From assembly GCA_002418765.1 (NCBI GenBank), contig DIET01000012.1:21083-85082 (forward strand): a DNA stretch of 64,000 nt. The letters are read 5' to 3'. Position 1 is the stretch's first letter. Each line of letters begins with the position of its first letter. The stretch is from Peptococcaceae bacterium UBA5767 (GTDB taxonomy: Bacteria; Bacillota; TC1; UBA5767). Made by a program: the position numbers and the translations under genes. The notes under the pieces were generated by a model that had not been told where the DNA came from, made no database searches, and was given only the letters and a program-made list of their open reading frames with translations. This document shows positions 24,742-34,532 of this stretch, one piece after another.

Positions 24742-26280
24742 ATGTCAATAGTATTGAAAATGGAGGGAATCACAAAAATATTTCCCAAAGTCATAGCAAA
24801 TGATCATATATCTATTACCTTGCATAAGGGAGAGGTTCATGCCCTGCTAGGTGAGAATGGAGCAGGTAAATCTACGTTGATGAATTGCCTGTATGGGCTA
24901 TATCGTCCAGACGAAGGAAAGATTTTCATCAAAGATCGCGAGGTGGTCATACAAAATAGCGATGATGCCATCAAGAATGGAATTGGTATGGTGCATCAGC
25001 ATTTTATGTTGATACCAGAATTAACCGTAACCGAGAATATTATTCTTGGTTTGCGTCAAAGCAGGGCGCCGTTGCTTGATATCGATGAAGCCGGAAGAAA
25101 GATAAAAGAGCTTTCTGAACGATATCATTTCAACATCAATCCGCATGAGAAAATCAAAAATCTGTCGGTCGGAATGCAACAAAGGGTAGAGATTCTTAAA
25201 GTGCTTTACAGAGAAGCGGAGATTCTTGTACTTGATGAAGCCACGGCAGTACTTACTCCCCAAGAAGTTCGAGAATTATTTGGGGTCATTAGAAAGTTGG
25301 TTCAAGAAGGTCGTTCAGTCTTGATCATTACCCATAAATTGGAAGAAGTGATGGGATTATCTGATGTTGTGACAGTGCTTAGAGATGGAAAAGTTGTAGG
25401 CAATGTGATTACAAAAAAAACGGATCCAAAGGAATTAGCAAGGATGATGGTAGGAAGGGACGTGCTTTTTGACTTTCATGAGCGGCATGCAGAAGTTGGA
25501 AAGCCCATTATGTCTGTCAATGATATTAGTGTCACGGATAAAAAAGGGGTAAGAAAGTTAAGGAATTTGTCTTTTTCTCTTCATAAAGGCGAGATTCTCG
25601 GGATTGCTGGTGTTGATGGCAACGGCCAGGTAGAACTATCAGAGGTAATCACAGGGATGCTTCCTTTTACTGGTGGTAACATTACAATCAAAGGTGAATC
25701 CTTTGGTGCATTAAACCCCAGAATCGTTTATGAGCAAGGAGTTTCCCATATCCCTCAGGATCGGCAGCATACAGGTTTGGTTTTGGGAATGTCTCTTATG
25801 AAAAATCTTATTTTGACTGATTACTATCATGCACCTTATTCAAAGAACAATATTATTGATTATGACCTCGTAGATGACCACGCAGCGGATATGATCAAAC
25901 AGTATAATATTAAAGCACCTACAACAGAGACTATAGCCAGTGAACTATCAGGTGGAAATCAGCAAAAAATAATTTTAGCCAGAGAACTTTGCAGAGAACC
26001 GGATATTTTAATTGCAGTACAGCCTACACGAGGCTTAGATATTGGGGCAACTGAGTTCTTGAGACAGAAATTAATCGATCAGAGAGACAATGGTTCTGCT
26101 GTTTTATTGATTTCAACTGAGTTGGAGGAAATCTTGCAAGTGGCAGATAGAATCGCTGTGATTCATGAAGGCCAGTTTATGGGGATTGTTAGAAAAAATG
26201 AAGTTGACATCAATGAATTAGGACTCATGATGGCAGGCAATATGAGGTCGCCAAGTGATTCTATTTGTGAAGGTGAATGA
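24742..26280 (+). CDS. Nucleoside-type ABC transporter, double ATPase
   Basis: A 512-residue protein with two ATP-binding halves. The first has Walker A GENGAGKST, signature LSVGMQQR and Walker B ILVLDEA. The second has a degenerate Walker A (GVDGNGQ) and signature LSGGNQQK with QPTRGLDIGA, the pattern of the YufO/NupA/RbsA-like ATPases that pair with BMP proteins. It powers import through the two permeases encoded next. AGGAGAGGAG precedes the ATG. The stop is immediately followed by the permease start. Confidence 0.93.
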   Translation: MSIVLKMEGITKIFPKVIANDHISITLHKGEVHALLGENGAGKSTLMNCLYGLYRPDEGKIFIKDREVVIQNSDDAIKNGIGMVHQHFMLIPELTVTENIILGLRQSRAPLLDIDEAGRKIKELSERYHFNINPHEKIKNLSVGMQQRVEILKVLYREAEILVLDEATAVLTPQEVRELFGVIRKLVQEGRSVLIITHKLEEVMGLSDVVTVLRDGKVVGNVITKKTDPKELARMMVGRDVLFDFHERHAEVGKPIMSVNDISVTDKKGVRKLRNLSFSLHKGEILGIAGVDGNGQVELSEVITGMLPFTGGNITIKGESFGALNPRIVYEQGVSHIPQDRQHTGLVLGMSLMKNLILTDYYHAPYSKNNIIDYDLVDDHAADMIKQYNIKAPTTETIASELSGGNQQKIILARELCREPDILIAVQPTRGLDIGATEFLRQKLIDQRDNGSAVLLISTELEEILQVADRIAVIHEGQFMGIVRKNEVDINELGLMMAGNMRSPSDSICEGE

Positions 26281-26281
26281 G

Positions 26282-27364
26282 ATGACTATAAAGAGTAGAA
26301 ACAATTATAAAAATGTAATAGCTAAAAAAATGGCAGCATTTATGGTTCCGTTACTGGGAGCACTCATGGGATTATTGGTTGGAGCAATCTTGCTGATTAT
26401 GCAAGGGGTGAATCCAATCGTAGCATATTATGCACTGTTGCAAGGTTCTTTAATTGGATGGCCTTCCATTAGTGAAACATTACTGAAAGCTTCTCCATTG
26501 GTCTTGGCAGGGTTAGCAGTTTGTTATTCTTATAGGACGGGGTTTTTCAATATCGGGGCCGAAGGTCAATTGTACATGGGGGCTGTTGGAGCAACAATTA
26601 TTGGTACCAATTTTGCTTTTCTTCCGTCAATGATACATATTCCCTTGGCCATTATTGTTGGTGCGTTATTTGGTGGCATATTGGCTGTTATTCCGGGACT
26701 ATTAAGAGCATATAGAGGTGTGAATGAGATTGTGACGACAATTCTATTCAATTACGTAGCCGCCTATTTTTTAAGCATGTTGGTCCAGGGTCCACTTAAA
26801 GAACCGGGATCTTTTTATCCAAGATCGCTGCCAATTGTGGAATCAGCGCTATTGCCTAAATTTCCTGCGAGTCCTTTACATACAGGGATTTTCTTTGTGA
26901 TTCTTCTAGCTGGTATTTTGTACTGGTTGTTTAATAAGACGACATATGGTTTCGCGATGGAAGTGGCAGGCGGCAATCATAATGCGTTACACTATGCTGG
27001 TGTCAATCTTAAAAAAATGATTGTACAGGTTATGTTGGTATCAGGCATGATTGCAGGAACGGCTGGTGTGATTGAAATTCTGGGAGTTCACAAGAGATTG
27101 ATAGAAAATTTTTCGGTAGGTCTTGGTTATGAGGCGATTGCAGTGGCACTGTTGGCGAATTTGAATCCTTTAGGAGCGCTTCTGTCCGGTACTTTCTTTG
27201 GAGCACTTAAGACAGGCGCTAGTAGCATGCAAATTGCTACAGGTGTTCCTGTTTCCTTTATTTCGATGATTCAGGCATTGATTATTCTGTTTGTTATCGC
27301 TTTTACAGTATTTCCAAGAATTTTAATCAGAATTAATAAAAGGAGGATGAGAAAAAATGCATGA
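26282..27364 (+). CDS. Nucleoside-type ABC transporter permease 1
   Basis: A 360-residue membrane protein of the BPD_transp_2 (LivH/RbsC-like) group: about eight helices, with FFNIGAEGQLYMGAVGA and RGVNEIVTTILFNYVA, the signature of YufP/NupB-type permeases. GAAGGTGA lies just before ATG 26282, which begins one base after the ATPase stop; in-frame starts upstream (26255, GTG 26273) overlap the ATPase gene. Forms the channel with permease 2. Confidence 0.9.
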   Translation: MTIKSRNNYKNVIAKKMAAFMVPLLGALMGLLVGAILLIMQGVNPIVAYYALLQGSLIGWPSISETLLKASPLVLAGLAVCYSYRTGFFNIGAEGQLYMGAVGATIIGTNFAFLPSMIHIPLAIIVGALFGGILAVIPGLLRAYRGVNEIVTTILFNYVAAYFLSMLVQGPLKEPGSFYPRSLPIVESALLPKFPASPLHTGIFFVILLAGILYWLFNKTTYGFAMEVAGGNHNALHYAGVNLKKMIVQVMLVSGMIAGTAGVIEILGVHKRLIENFSVGLGYEAIAVALLANLNPLGALLSGTFFGALKTGASSMQIATGVPVSFISMIQALIILFVIAFTVFPRILIRINKRRMRKNA

Positions 27365-28298
27365 TTTTTTGGCAATCGTCTTTACTGCAGAATTCGTGGG
27401 AAATGCCCTAAAATATGCTACACCCTTGCTCTTGGCGTCGTTGGGTTTGGTCGTCAATGAAAGAAGCGGTGTAATGAATCTTAGTGTAGAGGGAATGATT
27501 TTATCTAGTGCTTTTTTTGCTTTTGCTGGATCATATTTTACTGGATCACCTCTGCTTGGATTATTGGCAGCCTTACTTGCTTCGCTGTTGATTGCGCTGG
27601 TACATTCTTATTGTTGCATATCCTTGGGTTTAAATCAGGTGATTGTGGCTGTAGCACTCAATACATTTTGCCTTGGGCTAACGAGTACTCTATTCCGAAT
27701 TTTTTTGGGAACAGACACCAATGTCATTAGAGCAAATGGATTTAGCTTTGTGCGATGGCCTAAATTTTTGACTGAGATACCCGTATTGGGAGAAATATTA
27801 TTAAAACAGCATATTTTTACCTACGTAGCGTTAATAATGATATTTGTTATATGGTGGATTTTTTATAAAACTACCTGGGGTTTGGAGATCCGAGCTGTTG
27901 GCGAATATCCAAGAGCGGCGGACACAATGGGAGTTAAAGTTTATAAGGTTAGGTATCTCGCTATGCTATTTTCTAGTCTCATGGCTGGTATGGCTGGAAC
28001 CGCATTGTCTATTACAGGTTTGAATCTTTTTATTGATAATATGTCTGCTGGATATGGTTTCATAGCGTTTGCTACTATAGTATTTGGAAGATTTCATCCT
28101 TTGGGTGTGACAGGTGGGGCGTTGATGTTTGGATTCGCACAAAGTCTTCAAATTCGAATGCAGATATCAGATATTAATATACCGTATCAAATTCCCATCA
28201 TGCTACCGTATCTTTTAACGATTGTGATGTTAGGGATAATTGGGTCTGGGTCGGTGCCTGCATCATGGTGTATACCTTATTTTCCTGATGAAGAATGA
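27357..28298 (+). CDS. Nucleoside-type ABC transporter permease 2
   Basis: A 313-residue membrane protein with VNERSGVMNLSVEGMILSSA and GLNQVIVAVALNTFCLGLTS, the blocks of YufQ/NupC-type permeases. AAAGGAGGAT precedes ATG 27357, and the first 8 bases overlap permease 1. It completes a BMP-ATPase-permease-permease importer, which should bring in purine nucleosides or bases. Confidence 0.9.
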   Translation: MHDFLAIVFTAEFVGNALKYATPLLLASLGLVVNERSGVMNLSVEGMILSSAFFAFAGSYFTGSPLLGLLAALLASLLIALVHSYCCISLGLNQVIVAVALNTFCLGLTSTLFRIFLGTDTNVIRANGFSFVRWPKFLTEIPVLGEILLKQHIFTYVALIMIFVIWWIFYKTTWGLEIRAVGEYPRAADTMGVKVYKVRYLAMLFSSLMAGMAGTALSITGLNLFIDNMSAGYGFIAFATIVFGRFHPLGVTGGALMFGFAQSLQIRMQISDINIPYQIPIMLPYLLTIVMLGIIGSGSVPASWCIPYFPDEE

Positions 28299-28524
28299 CG
28301 CAAGGTTAATTCGATGTTACTTAAGTATAAGATGTTCTATAAAACGGGAACAAGAATGGCTTAACTAGTTTGTAGATTAATGGAAGTGAGTGCATCTTGA
28401 TGGATAAATCCAGCCAAGCTTTGAAGTGTGTGATTCTAAGTGGCTGGAATATGGTATGAGTGTTTAAAATGCTAAGTACAAAATTACATATTATAGAATT
28501 AACAAAATGAAATGAGGACAAGGT

Positions 28525-29646
28525 ATGAAAACAGAGGTGGTAATCATTGGTGCTGGGGTCATTGGTTTGGCAATAGCGAAATCACTGTCAGAAGCTGGCA
28601 AAGAAGTGATGATCATTGATCAGGATGGGTTTGGAACAAAAGCTTCAGGAACAAATTTAGGCCAGTTATCAATTAGTGATCGCGATTACGCCCTAGAATA
28701 TAATTTGGTGATGGAAAGCCTTGATATCTATGCTCAAACCCAGAATAGGAGAAATTTGGAATACAAAAAAACAGGAGGCATTTTCCCTATAGAAACACAA
28801 GAGGATCTTAAAATTGCCATGGAGTTGGTAAGGCAAAAACAAAAACTTGGATACAATATTGAATTGTTGCTTGGTGAGGGGATAAAAGAAGTAGAGCCAA
28901 AGATTGAAGATATACTCGGCGCTATATACTGCCCTGATGAAGGAAGAGTGAATCCATTTTTAGTCAATAGCTGGTTAATGGATGAAGCCATAGAAAATGG
29001 TATAGAGGTTTTGCTTTACCATAAGGTAAAAGATTTTCGGATAGAGAAAAATATTATCAAGGGAGTCGTCCTCGAGGATCGGGTAATGGAAGCAGATACT
29101 ATCATTTTAGCAACGGGGGCTTGGAGCAAAGATTTGATGGCAAATATTGGTATTGAATTAGAAATCGATTACATAAGGGGTTCGGCTTTAGTAACGCAAC
29201 CATTTCCTAAGATCATAAGAGGGCCCGTCGCTGATGGTTGTTACTTTAATGGGAATATTCCTGAGGATCAATTTGTTTTTTTTGGAGGAGTTCAACAGGA
29301 AAATGGTACTGTGATTGTCTCTCAGGCCAGTCGAAATGTGAGTGATTATGATACATCATTGGATTTTTTTGACATGAGTGACATGGCACAATTATTTTTG
29401 AAGCACTTTCCTGTTTTAGAAGATGCACTAGTTGTAAGAGCATGGTCAGGGGTAACAACGACAACACCAGATGCAAAGCCATATTGGGGCTATACGAATA
29501 AATACAAGAATTTATTCTTAGCTATTGCATTTAAGGGGGCATTTTCATTGGCGCCTGCTGTAGGGCAGTATACAGCTCAGTGGGTAGTAGATGGCGATAT
29601 AGAAGAAGAAAAAAAGATATGGACTCCGATACTTCGGAACATATAG
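28525..29646 (+). CDS. DAO-family FAD-dependent oxidoreductase
   Basis: A 373-residue flavoenzyme with the FAD-binding dinucleotide loop VIIGAGVIGLAIAKSLSEAG at residues 5-24 and the DAO-domain landmarks GTKASGTNLGQLS, TGGIFP, VNPFLVNSWLMDEA and a C-terminal GVTTTTPDAKPYWG. Relatives oxidise D-amino acids, glycine, sarcosine or other amines. The position between a purine-type importer and a molybdenum hydroxylase suggests an amine product of the imported substrate, but this is inference. GAGGACAAGGT lies before the ATG. Confidence 0.85.
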   Translation: MKTEVVIIGAGVIGLAIAKSLSEAGKEVMIIDQDGFGTKASGTNLGQLSISDRDYALEYNLVMESLDIYAQTQNRRNLEYKKTGGIFPIETQEDLKIAMELVRQKQKLGYNIELLLGEGIKEVEPKIEDILGAIYCPDEGRVNPFLVNSWLMDEAIENGIEVLLYHKVKDFRIEKNIIKGVVLEDRVMEADTIILATGAWSKDLMANIGIELEIDYIRGSALVTQPFPKIIRGPVADGCYFNGNIPEDQFVFFGGVQQENGTVIVSQASRNVSDYDTSLDFFDMSDMAQLFLKHFPVLEDALVVRAWSGVTTTTPDAKPYWGYTNKYKNLFLAIAFKGAFSLAPAVGQYTAQWVVDGDIEEEKKIWTPILRNI

Positions 29647-29694
29647 GAAGAACAATTAAAACTTCTTTTCATCATTATATGTACTTAATTTTGG

Positions 29695-29724
29695 TTGTGG
29701 TAAGATTATATAGAATGGTATAAT
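29695..29724 (+). promoter_or_regulatory. Promoter of the GntR gene
   Basis: TTGTGG (29695-29700), 18 bases, then a perfect TATAAT (29719-29724), about 100 bases before the regulator's start. Confidence 0.5.
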
Positions 29725-29821
29725 AAATCATTTATATTGAATGGCTAAAATCTGTTTGCTGAAACGATAATTGGTTTCTCGAGGGATTTGCCTATAAATA
29801 GATACAAATTTGGGAAAGGGA

Positions 29822-30508
29822 ATGGGTCCATATTTGATGAGAGAATTAGGCTACAAAACAAAGAGTGAACTGGTCTATACAAAAATAATGGAAAAAATTG
29901 CTTCTGAAGAGATCAAACCAGGAGAAAGAATCAGTGCTGCTGAAATTGCGAAAGAGCTATCCGTAAGCCGAACTCCTGTGAATGAGGCTATGAAAAAATT
30001 AGAAGATAATGGTGTAATAAAAATTCTTCCCAATGTGGGTTTTGAGGTTACAATGCTCTCATGGCAAGAAATTCAGGATTTGAATACCATACGAGTATTT
30101 TTGGAAAAACAAATCATCATTAGATTACAAGAAGGTTTCTATAAAGAAGATTTGGAAAATTTGAAGAAATTATCTCTCGAAATTCAAAAGGCTATCAAGG
30201 AGGGGGATAGAAGAAAGTATTATCTGTTGACAGAAGAATGGCATATAAAATTTGCCAATATGGCAAGGGCAAAAGTTTTCTCCGATATTTATACCATATG
30301 CTGGGATTATGGGGGTTGGGATGATGCGAAACATAGAGATTTGTCTGATGATTTAATGGATGTAAACAAGGATCATGACGAAATGTTAGCACTCATTGAA
30401 AAAGGTAATTTTGAAGAGGCTCTCAGATTGTCTGATCGGCATTCTGATAAGTGCTTGGATCTATTAAAGAAGAGTATAGATTCCAATGTATTTCCTGGTT
30501 TGATATAA
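29822..30508 (+). CDS. GntR-family regulator (FCD type)
   Basis: About 228 residues. The N-terminal winged helix-turn-helix has PGERISAAEIAKELSVSRTP and LEDNGVIKILPNVGFEV. The C-terminal two-thirds is the helical FCD ligand domain (EWHIKFANMARAK, DHDEMLALIEKGNFEEAL) that usually binds carboxylates or other small effectors, often with metal. The start is uncertain: ATG 29822, TTG 29810 and ATG 29837 are all in frame and none has a good SD. It probably controls the flanking transport/oxidation genes. The terminator at 30579 closes this unit. Confidence 0.85.
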   Translation: MGPYLMRELGYKTKSELVYTKIMEKIASEEIKPGERISAAEIAKELSVSRTPVNEAMKKLEDNGVIKILPNVGFEVTMLSWQEIQDLNTIRVFLEKQIIIRLQEGFYKEDLENLKKLSLEIQKAIKEGDRRKYYLLTEEWHIKFANMARAKVFSDIYTICWDYGGWDDAKHRDLSDDLMDVNKDHDEMLALIEKGNFEEALRLSDRHSDKCLDLLKKSIDSNVFPGLI

Positions 30509-30578
30509 AGGTAGGTCTATATTTCGTGACATGCTCCCACCACTTCTTCTTCTGACTGGCAGATGGATGATGATTTTC

Positions 30579-30619
30579 AGGGAATGATTTCGGTTTGTAA
30601 CCGGATGCATTCCCTTTTG
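30579..30619 (+). terminator. Two-tier hairpin terminator after GntR gene
   Basis: AGGGAATG (30579-30586) pairs with CATTCCCT (30608-30615). Inside, CGGTT (30591-30595) pairs with AACCG (30599-30603), followed by TTTT. Between this and 30900 I see only an A+T-rich leader region with no gene. Confidence 0.8.
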
Positions 30620-30900
30620 TTATGGAATCTTCAATGAAAATGTGATGAACAATCTCTCCTTCGTTAGGGTGCTCTAAAGTGGTTATAAAAAAGATATGGA
30701 ATTCGAGGGGTTGAAAATATTAAGAAGCGGGTTTTGGCGTTCCTTTTGAAGTCATGGAGATGGTGTCATAGCAGGGTTGATATCACCAAATATATTCACA
30801 GATAGCGAAATAGTATCGATAAATTCATTATACGTGAAGGAATATTCTGTTTGATATCGAATATGTTTTCATGTAATAGTGAAAATATGAGGTGATTAAG

Positions 30901-31788
30901 ATGGTTGAACGGTATCTAAAAGCGGGATCCCTCGTTGAAGCCATGCAATTTTTGAATCATTATGAAGGTCGTGCCAGGGTAGTAGCGGGTGCGACGGACC
31001 TATGGGTAGGTATAAAGAATCATAATACAAAGGCAGAGGCTTTTGTTGATATAACTGGCGTGGATGAATTGAAGACAGTGGAGATAAGCAAAGATTATAT
31101 ACGGATTGGTTCTGGAGTGACATTTCATGAGTTGGAAAAGAATGTACAGATTCAGAAAAATTTAAGAGCGCTGCAGGAAGCTGCTCGTTGGATGGGATCG
31201 CCGCAGATTAGACGAATGGCCACCTTGGGCGGAAATTTAGTCAGTGCACAGCCTGCTGCTGATGGTATGGTTGCCATGTCTGCTTTGGATGTTGCAGTGG
31301 AAATGGTAGGCCCCGATGGAACAAAAAGGCGAACGCTCGAAAGCTGCTACAAAACGTTCGGAGAGTCCATGATTGATTCCTCTAGAGAAATTGTGACCGC
31401 TTTCGTGATTCCTTTGCATAACCAGGCACATTCATATTTTGGACGGTTTCATCTCCGAGAAGCAAACGCTCTTCCGGTGATCAATTGTGCTGTGGGTGCT
31501 TGGATGAAGGAGGATGGTTCTTGGGAGTCTCGCTATATTTTGGCTCCTCTTGGATATCATCCAGCCCGACTACGTGCTATGGAAGATGCTTTGGCAGGAG
31601 GATTGCTGGAGGAACGTGAGCTTTACGATACAATTGAGAAGCATATTGAAGAATTGACATTCCGGACCAGTCTGGTGCGGGGAAGTGCTGAGTTTCGCAA
31701 ACAGATTGCAGTGCAACTTATGCATGAGCAAATCATTCGACTCTGGTACAACCACGAACAGGAGGGGGAATCTGATGCAAAACATTGA
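30901..31788 (+). CDS. Molybdenum hydroxylase FAD subunit
   Basis: A 295-residue FAD-binding subunit of the xanthine dehydrogenase/CO dehydrogenase family (XdhB/CoxM-like). ARVVAGATDLWVGIKN near 27-42 and RMATLGGNLVSAQPAADG near 103-120 are its two FAD loops. It passes electrons from the iron-sulfur subunit to an acceptor. GAGGTGATT precedes ATG 30901. It overlaps the iron-sulfur subunit gene by 14 bases. The three subunits form one operon. Confidence 0.92.
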   Translation: MVERYLKAGSLVEAMQFLNHYEGRARVVAGATDLWVGIKNHNTKAEAFVDITGVDELKTVEISKDYIRIGSGVTFHELEKNVQIQKNLRALQEAARWMGSPQIRRMATLGGNLVSAQPAADGMVAMSALDVAVEMVGPDGTKRRTLESCYKTFGESMIDSSREIVTAFVIPLHNQAHSYFGRFHLREANALPVINCAVGAWMKEDGSWESRYILAPLGYHPARLRAMEDALAGGLLEERELYDTIEKHIEELTFRTSLVRGSAEFRKQIAVQLMHEQIIRLWYNHEQEGESDAKH

Positions 31789-32245
31789 ATTCACATTGAA
31801 TGGCAGTCAGATTGAGGTTTCCATTGATCCAAGGGAGTCTCTTTTGCATATGCTCAGGAATCGTCTGGGGGTTTTTGGTCCCAAAGAAGGTTGCGGAAAA
31901 GGGGAATGCGGCGCCTGCACTGTTCTAGTAGAGCACAATGCGGTCAATGCTTGTATTTTCCCTGCGGGGAAAGTAGATGGGCTGGAAGTGGTGACGATTG
32001 AAGGATTACAACAAGGTGAGCATTTGCATCCTATACAACAAGCTTTTATTGATACCGGAGCGGTGCAATGTGGTTTCTGTACGCCTGGTATGATTTTGTC
32101 TGCCAAAGATTTGTTGGATCATCATCATAAACCTTCTCGACAAGAGATTCGTCGAGCCATCAGTGGAAATATATGTCGATGCACTGGTTATTCTAAAATT
32201 ATCGATGCCATAGAGTATGCGTCTAAGGATGTGAGCAAGTCGTGA
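31775..32245 (+). CDS. Molybdenum hydroxylase [2Fe-2S] subunit
   Basis: A 156-residue subunit with two [2Fe-2S] sites: a ferredoxin-type set GCGKGECGACTVL followed by NAC about 20 residues later, and a helical-domain set CGFCTPGM and CRC. It carries electrons from the molybdenum centre to FAD (XdhC/CoxS-like). AGGAGGGGG lies 4-5 bases before ATG 31775; the longer upstream frame lacks an SD. It overlaps both neighbours (the next gene by GTGA), showing tight coupling. Confidence 0.94.
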   Translation: MQNIEFTLNGSQIEVSIDPRESLLHMLRNRLGVFGPKEGCGKGECGACTVLVEHNAVNACIFPAGKVDGLEVVTIEGLQQGEHLHPIQQAFIDTGAVQCGFCTPGMILSAKDLLDHHHKPSRQEIRRAISGNICRCTGYSKIIDAIEYASKDVSKS

Positions 32246-34521
32246 AGAAACAAGCATATCAGGTTATTGGAAAATCATTGCCACGATCGGATGCATATGA
32301 CAAAGTGACCGGAAAGGCTCGGTACACGGTGGATGTCGAGGTGCCGGGAATGCTTCATGCGAAAGTGCTGAGGAGTCCATATCCTCATGCCAAAGTTGTA
32401 AGAATCGATGTGGATCGGGCCAAGAGTCTTCCAGGGGTTGCGGGAATTGTGACTTGGGAGAATACGCCGCGGGTACTCTTTAATGCAACGTCTACACATA
32501 CCCAGTCGCCACCACCTTTTGAGGCAGTTAAGGATCAGTATATTTTTGACAATAAGGTGCGTTATGTTGGTGATGAGGTGGCTGCTGTGGCTGCCACTAG
32601 TCCGGAAATTGCAGAAGAAGCCATACGGCTTATTAAAGTGGATTATAAAATATTGCCGGCTGTCATGACGGTAGAGGAAGCAGAAGAGACATCTGCACCG
32701 AGGATTCATGAGGATAAGAATAACTCTAATATGATTGGTAGCCCGATTGAAAATAATATGGGCGACATTCAGGAAGGATTTAAGTGTTCGGCACACACTG
32801 TAGAATGCACCTATACCTTTCCCGTGCAGAAACAGTGCCAGCTAGAGCCGCAGGCAGCGTTAGCCATGAAAGCAGAAGATGGCAGAATGATGGTTTATTC
32901 GACCACGCAGGCCCCACACCCCACGCGGAAGATTCTTTCAGATATCTTTTCTTTGCCCATGAACCAAATCCGGGTGGCCAATCCTCCTTATGTAGGTGGT
33001 GCTTTTGGGGTAAGGATCGGCTTTAGCGCTAAGGCTGAACCGATTGCGGTTGCTTTGGCGCTATTGACAGAAAAACCCGTGAAGATCGTGTACAGTAGAG
33101 ATGAGGATTTTATTGCCTCAGAAACACGTCATGCTGGGACAATTCGGGTAAAACTGGGATTTTCCGATGATGGGATAATCCAGGCCGCTGATGTAGAGTC
33201 TAGAATGAATGGCGGAGCTTATGCCAGTTGGAGTGTGGATGTCAATGGTGCTATCAATTCTCGGGCCCTGACTATTTATAGAATTCCGCACCTACACTTT
33301 CATGGGTACAGTGTTTATACCAACACCACATTGGCCGGTGCTGCTCGTGGTTTCGGTGCGCCGGCACCAACCTATGCGATGGAAATGACCGTTGATAAAG
33401 CAGCCCGGACCTTGAACATGGATCCGATAGCATTTCGTTTAAAGAACATAATACAAGTTGGTGATGCCTGGTCTGCTCCGTTTCCTTGTCGAAGTACCGG
33501 ACTCAAAGAATGCATGGAACGGGGAAAAAAACGCATTGGTTGGGATGATTTTTCAAAAAAAAGTTACGACTCTAATCATCCCAGGTATCTGCGTGGTGTC
33601 GGCATGGCTGTTGGTAATCATATCAGTAGTGCCTTTCCTTTTCAGACGGACTATACAGGAGCCAATGTTTATGTTCTGCCAGATGGCAGTGTGCAGGTGG
33701 AGACGGCGTTGGTGGAAATGGGGACTGGTGTAAAAACCACCCTGGGACAGATTGCGGCAGAAGTGCTGGGTGTTCCGATGGAATCTGTATGGGTTAAGAT
33801 TGGTGATACTGATTCTTCATACGATATTGGTGGGCAGGCCAGCCGTAGCCTATATGCGGGTGGTTCTGCTGTAAAAAAAGCAGCAGAGGCGGTTCGCGAA
33901 CAGATTTTGGCGTATGTTGCACTAAAGCAGGATTGCACGGTAGACAATCTGGATCTTCGGGACGGATGGATCTGGGTTCATAATGAAAAGGCCATGCCTT
34001 TTTCAGAAATGACCCAGGATGCAGATTACCACAATGTACAGTTTTCCCGATTAGAGAAACACAAGACAGACAATGCTTTGTCATGGCATGCTCATTTTGC
34101 CAGAATTAAAATTGATACCTGGACGGGCAAGATTTTTGTGGAGAAATTGGTAGCTGCACATGACATGGGAAAGGCTATCAATCCACAGATTGTAGAAGGA
34201 GTTATTGAAGGAGGTGTTTCCATGGGCATAGGATATGCCTTGAGTGAGGAAATCACTTATGATCACCATGGGAAACAAATTCAAGATAGTTATCACAAAT
34301 ATATGTTGCCGACATCCATGGACTATGGGGAGATTGAACCCATCATTGTGGAAGCGCATGAACCGTCTGGCCCGTTTGGCGCCAGAGGGATTGGTGAGAA
34401 CTCCGTGGCAGCTGTAGCCCCAGCCATTATGTGTGCAGTCAGAAATCTGTTGGGGATCGATGTGACAGAACTTCCGCTGACACCCGAACGATTGTTAAAG
34501 CAGATCGCATTAAATAAATGA
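32242..34521 (+). CDS. Molybdenum hydroxylase catalytic subunit
   Basis: A 759-residue molybdopterin-binding subunit of the xanthine dehydrogenase family. SDAYDKVTGKARYTVDVEVP opens the a/b hammerhead domain. PPYVGGAFGVR and AARGFGAP contact the cofactor, and GARGIGENS near the C-terminus holds the essential glutamate (GxGE). The enzyme should hydroxylate a purine or other N-heterocycle using water. Substrate-defining residues cannot be read with confidence. The start is GTG 32242, overlapping the previous stop (GTGA). Cofactor maturation genes are not in the window. Confidence 0.93.
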   Translation: MKKQAYQVIGKSLPRSDAYDKVTGKARYTVDVEVPGMLHAKVLRSPYPHAKVVRIDVDRAKSLPGVAGIVTWENTPRVLFNATSTHTQSPPPFEAVKDQYIFDNKVRYVGDEVAAVAATSPEIAEEAIRLIKVDYKILPAVMTVEEAEETSAPRIHEDKNNSNMIGSPIENNMGDIQEGFKCSAHTVECTYTFPVQKQCQLEPQAALAMKAEDGRMMVYSTTQAPHPTRKILSDIFSLPMNQIRVANPPYVGGAFGVRIGFSAKAEPIAVALALLTEKPVKIVYSRDEDFIASETRHAGTIRVKLGFSDDGIIQAADVESRMNGGAYASWSVDVNGAINSRALTIYRIPHLHFHGYSVYTNTTLAGAARGFGAPAPTYAMEMTVDKAARTLNMDPIAFRLKNIIQVGDAWSAPFPCRSTGLKECMERGKKRIGWDDFSKKSYDSNHPRYLRGVGMAVGNHISSAFPFQTDYTGANVYVLPDGSVQVETALVEMGTGVKTTLGQIAAEVLGVPMESVWVKIGDTDSSYDIGGQASRSLYAGGSAVKKAAEAVREQILAYVALKQDCTVDNLDLRDGWIWVHNEKAMPFSEMTQDADYHNVQFSRLEKHKTDNALSWHAHFARIKIDTWTGKIFVEKLVAAHDMGKAINPQIVEGVIEGGVSMGIGYALSEEITYDHHGKQIQDSYHKYMLPTSMDYGEIEPIIVEAHEPSGPFGARGIGENSVAAVAPAIMCAVRNLLGIDVTELPLTPERLLKQIALNK

Positions 34522-34532
34522 AGGAGGCGTAT

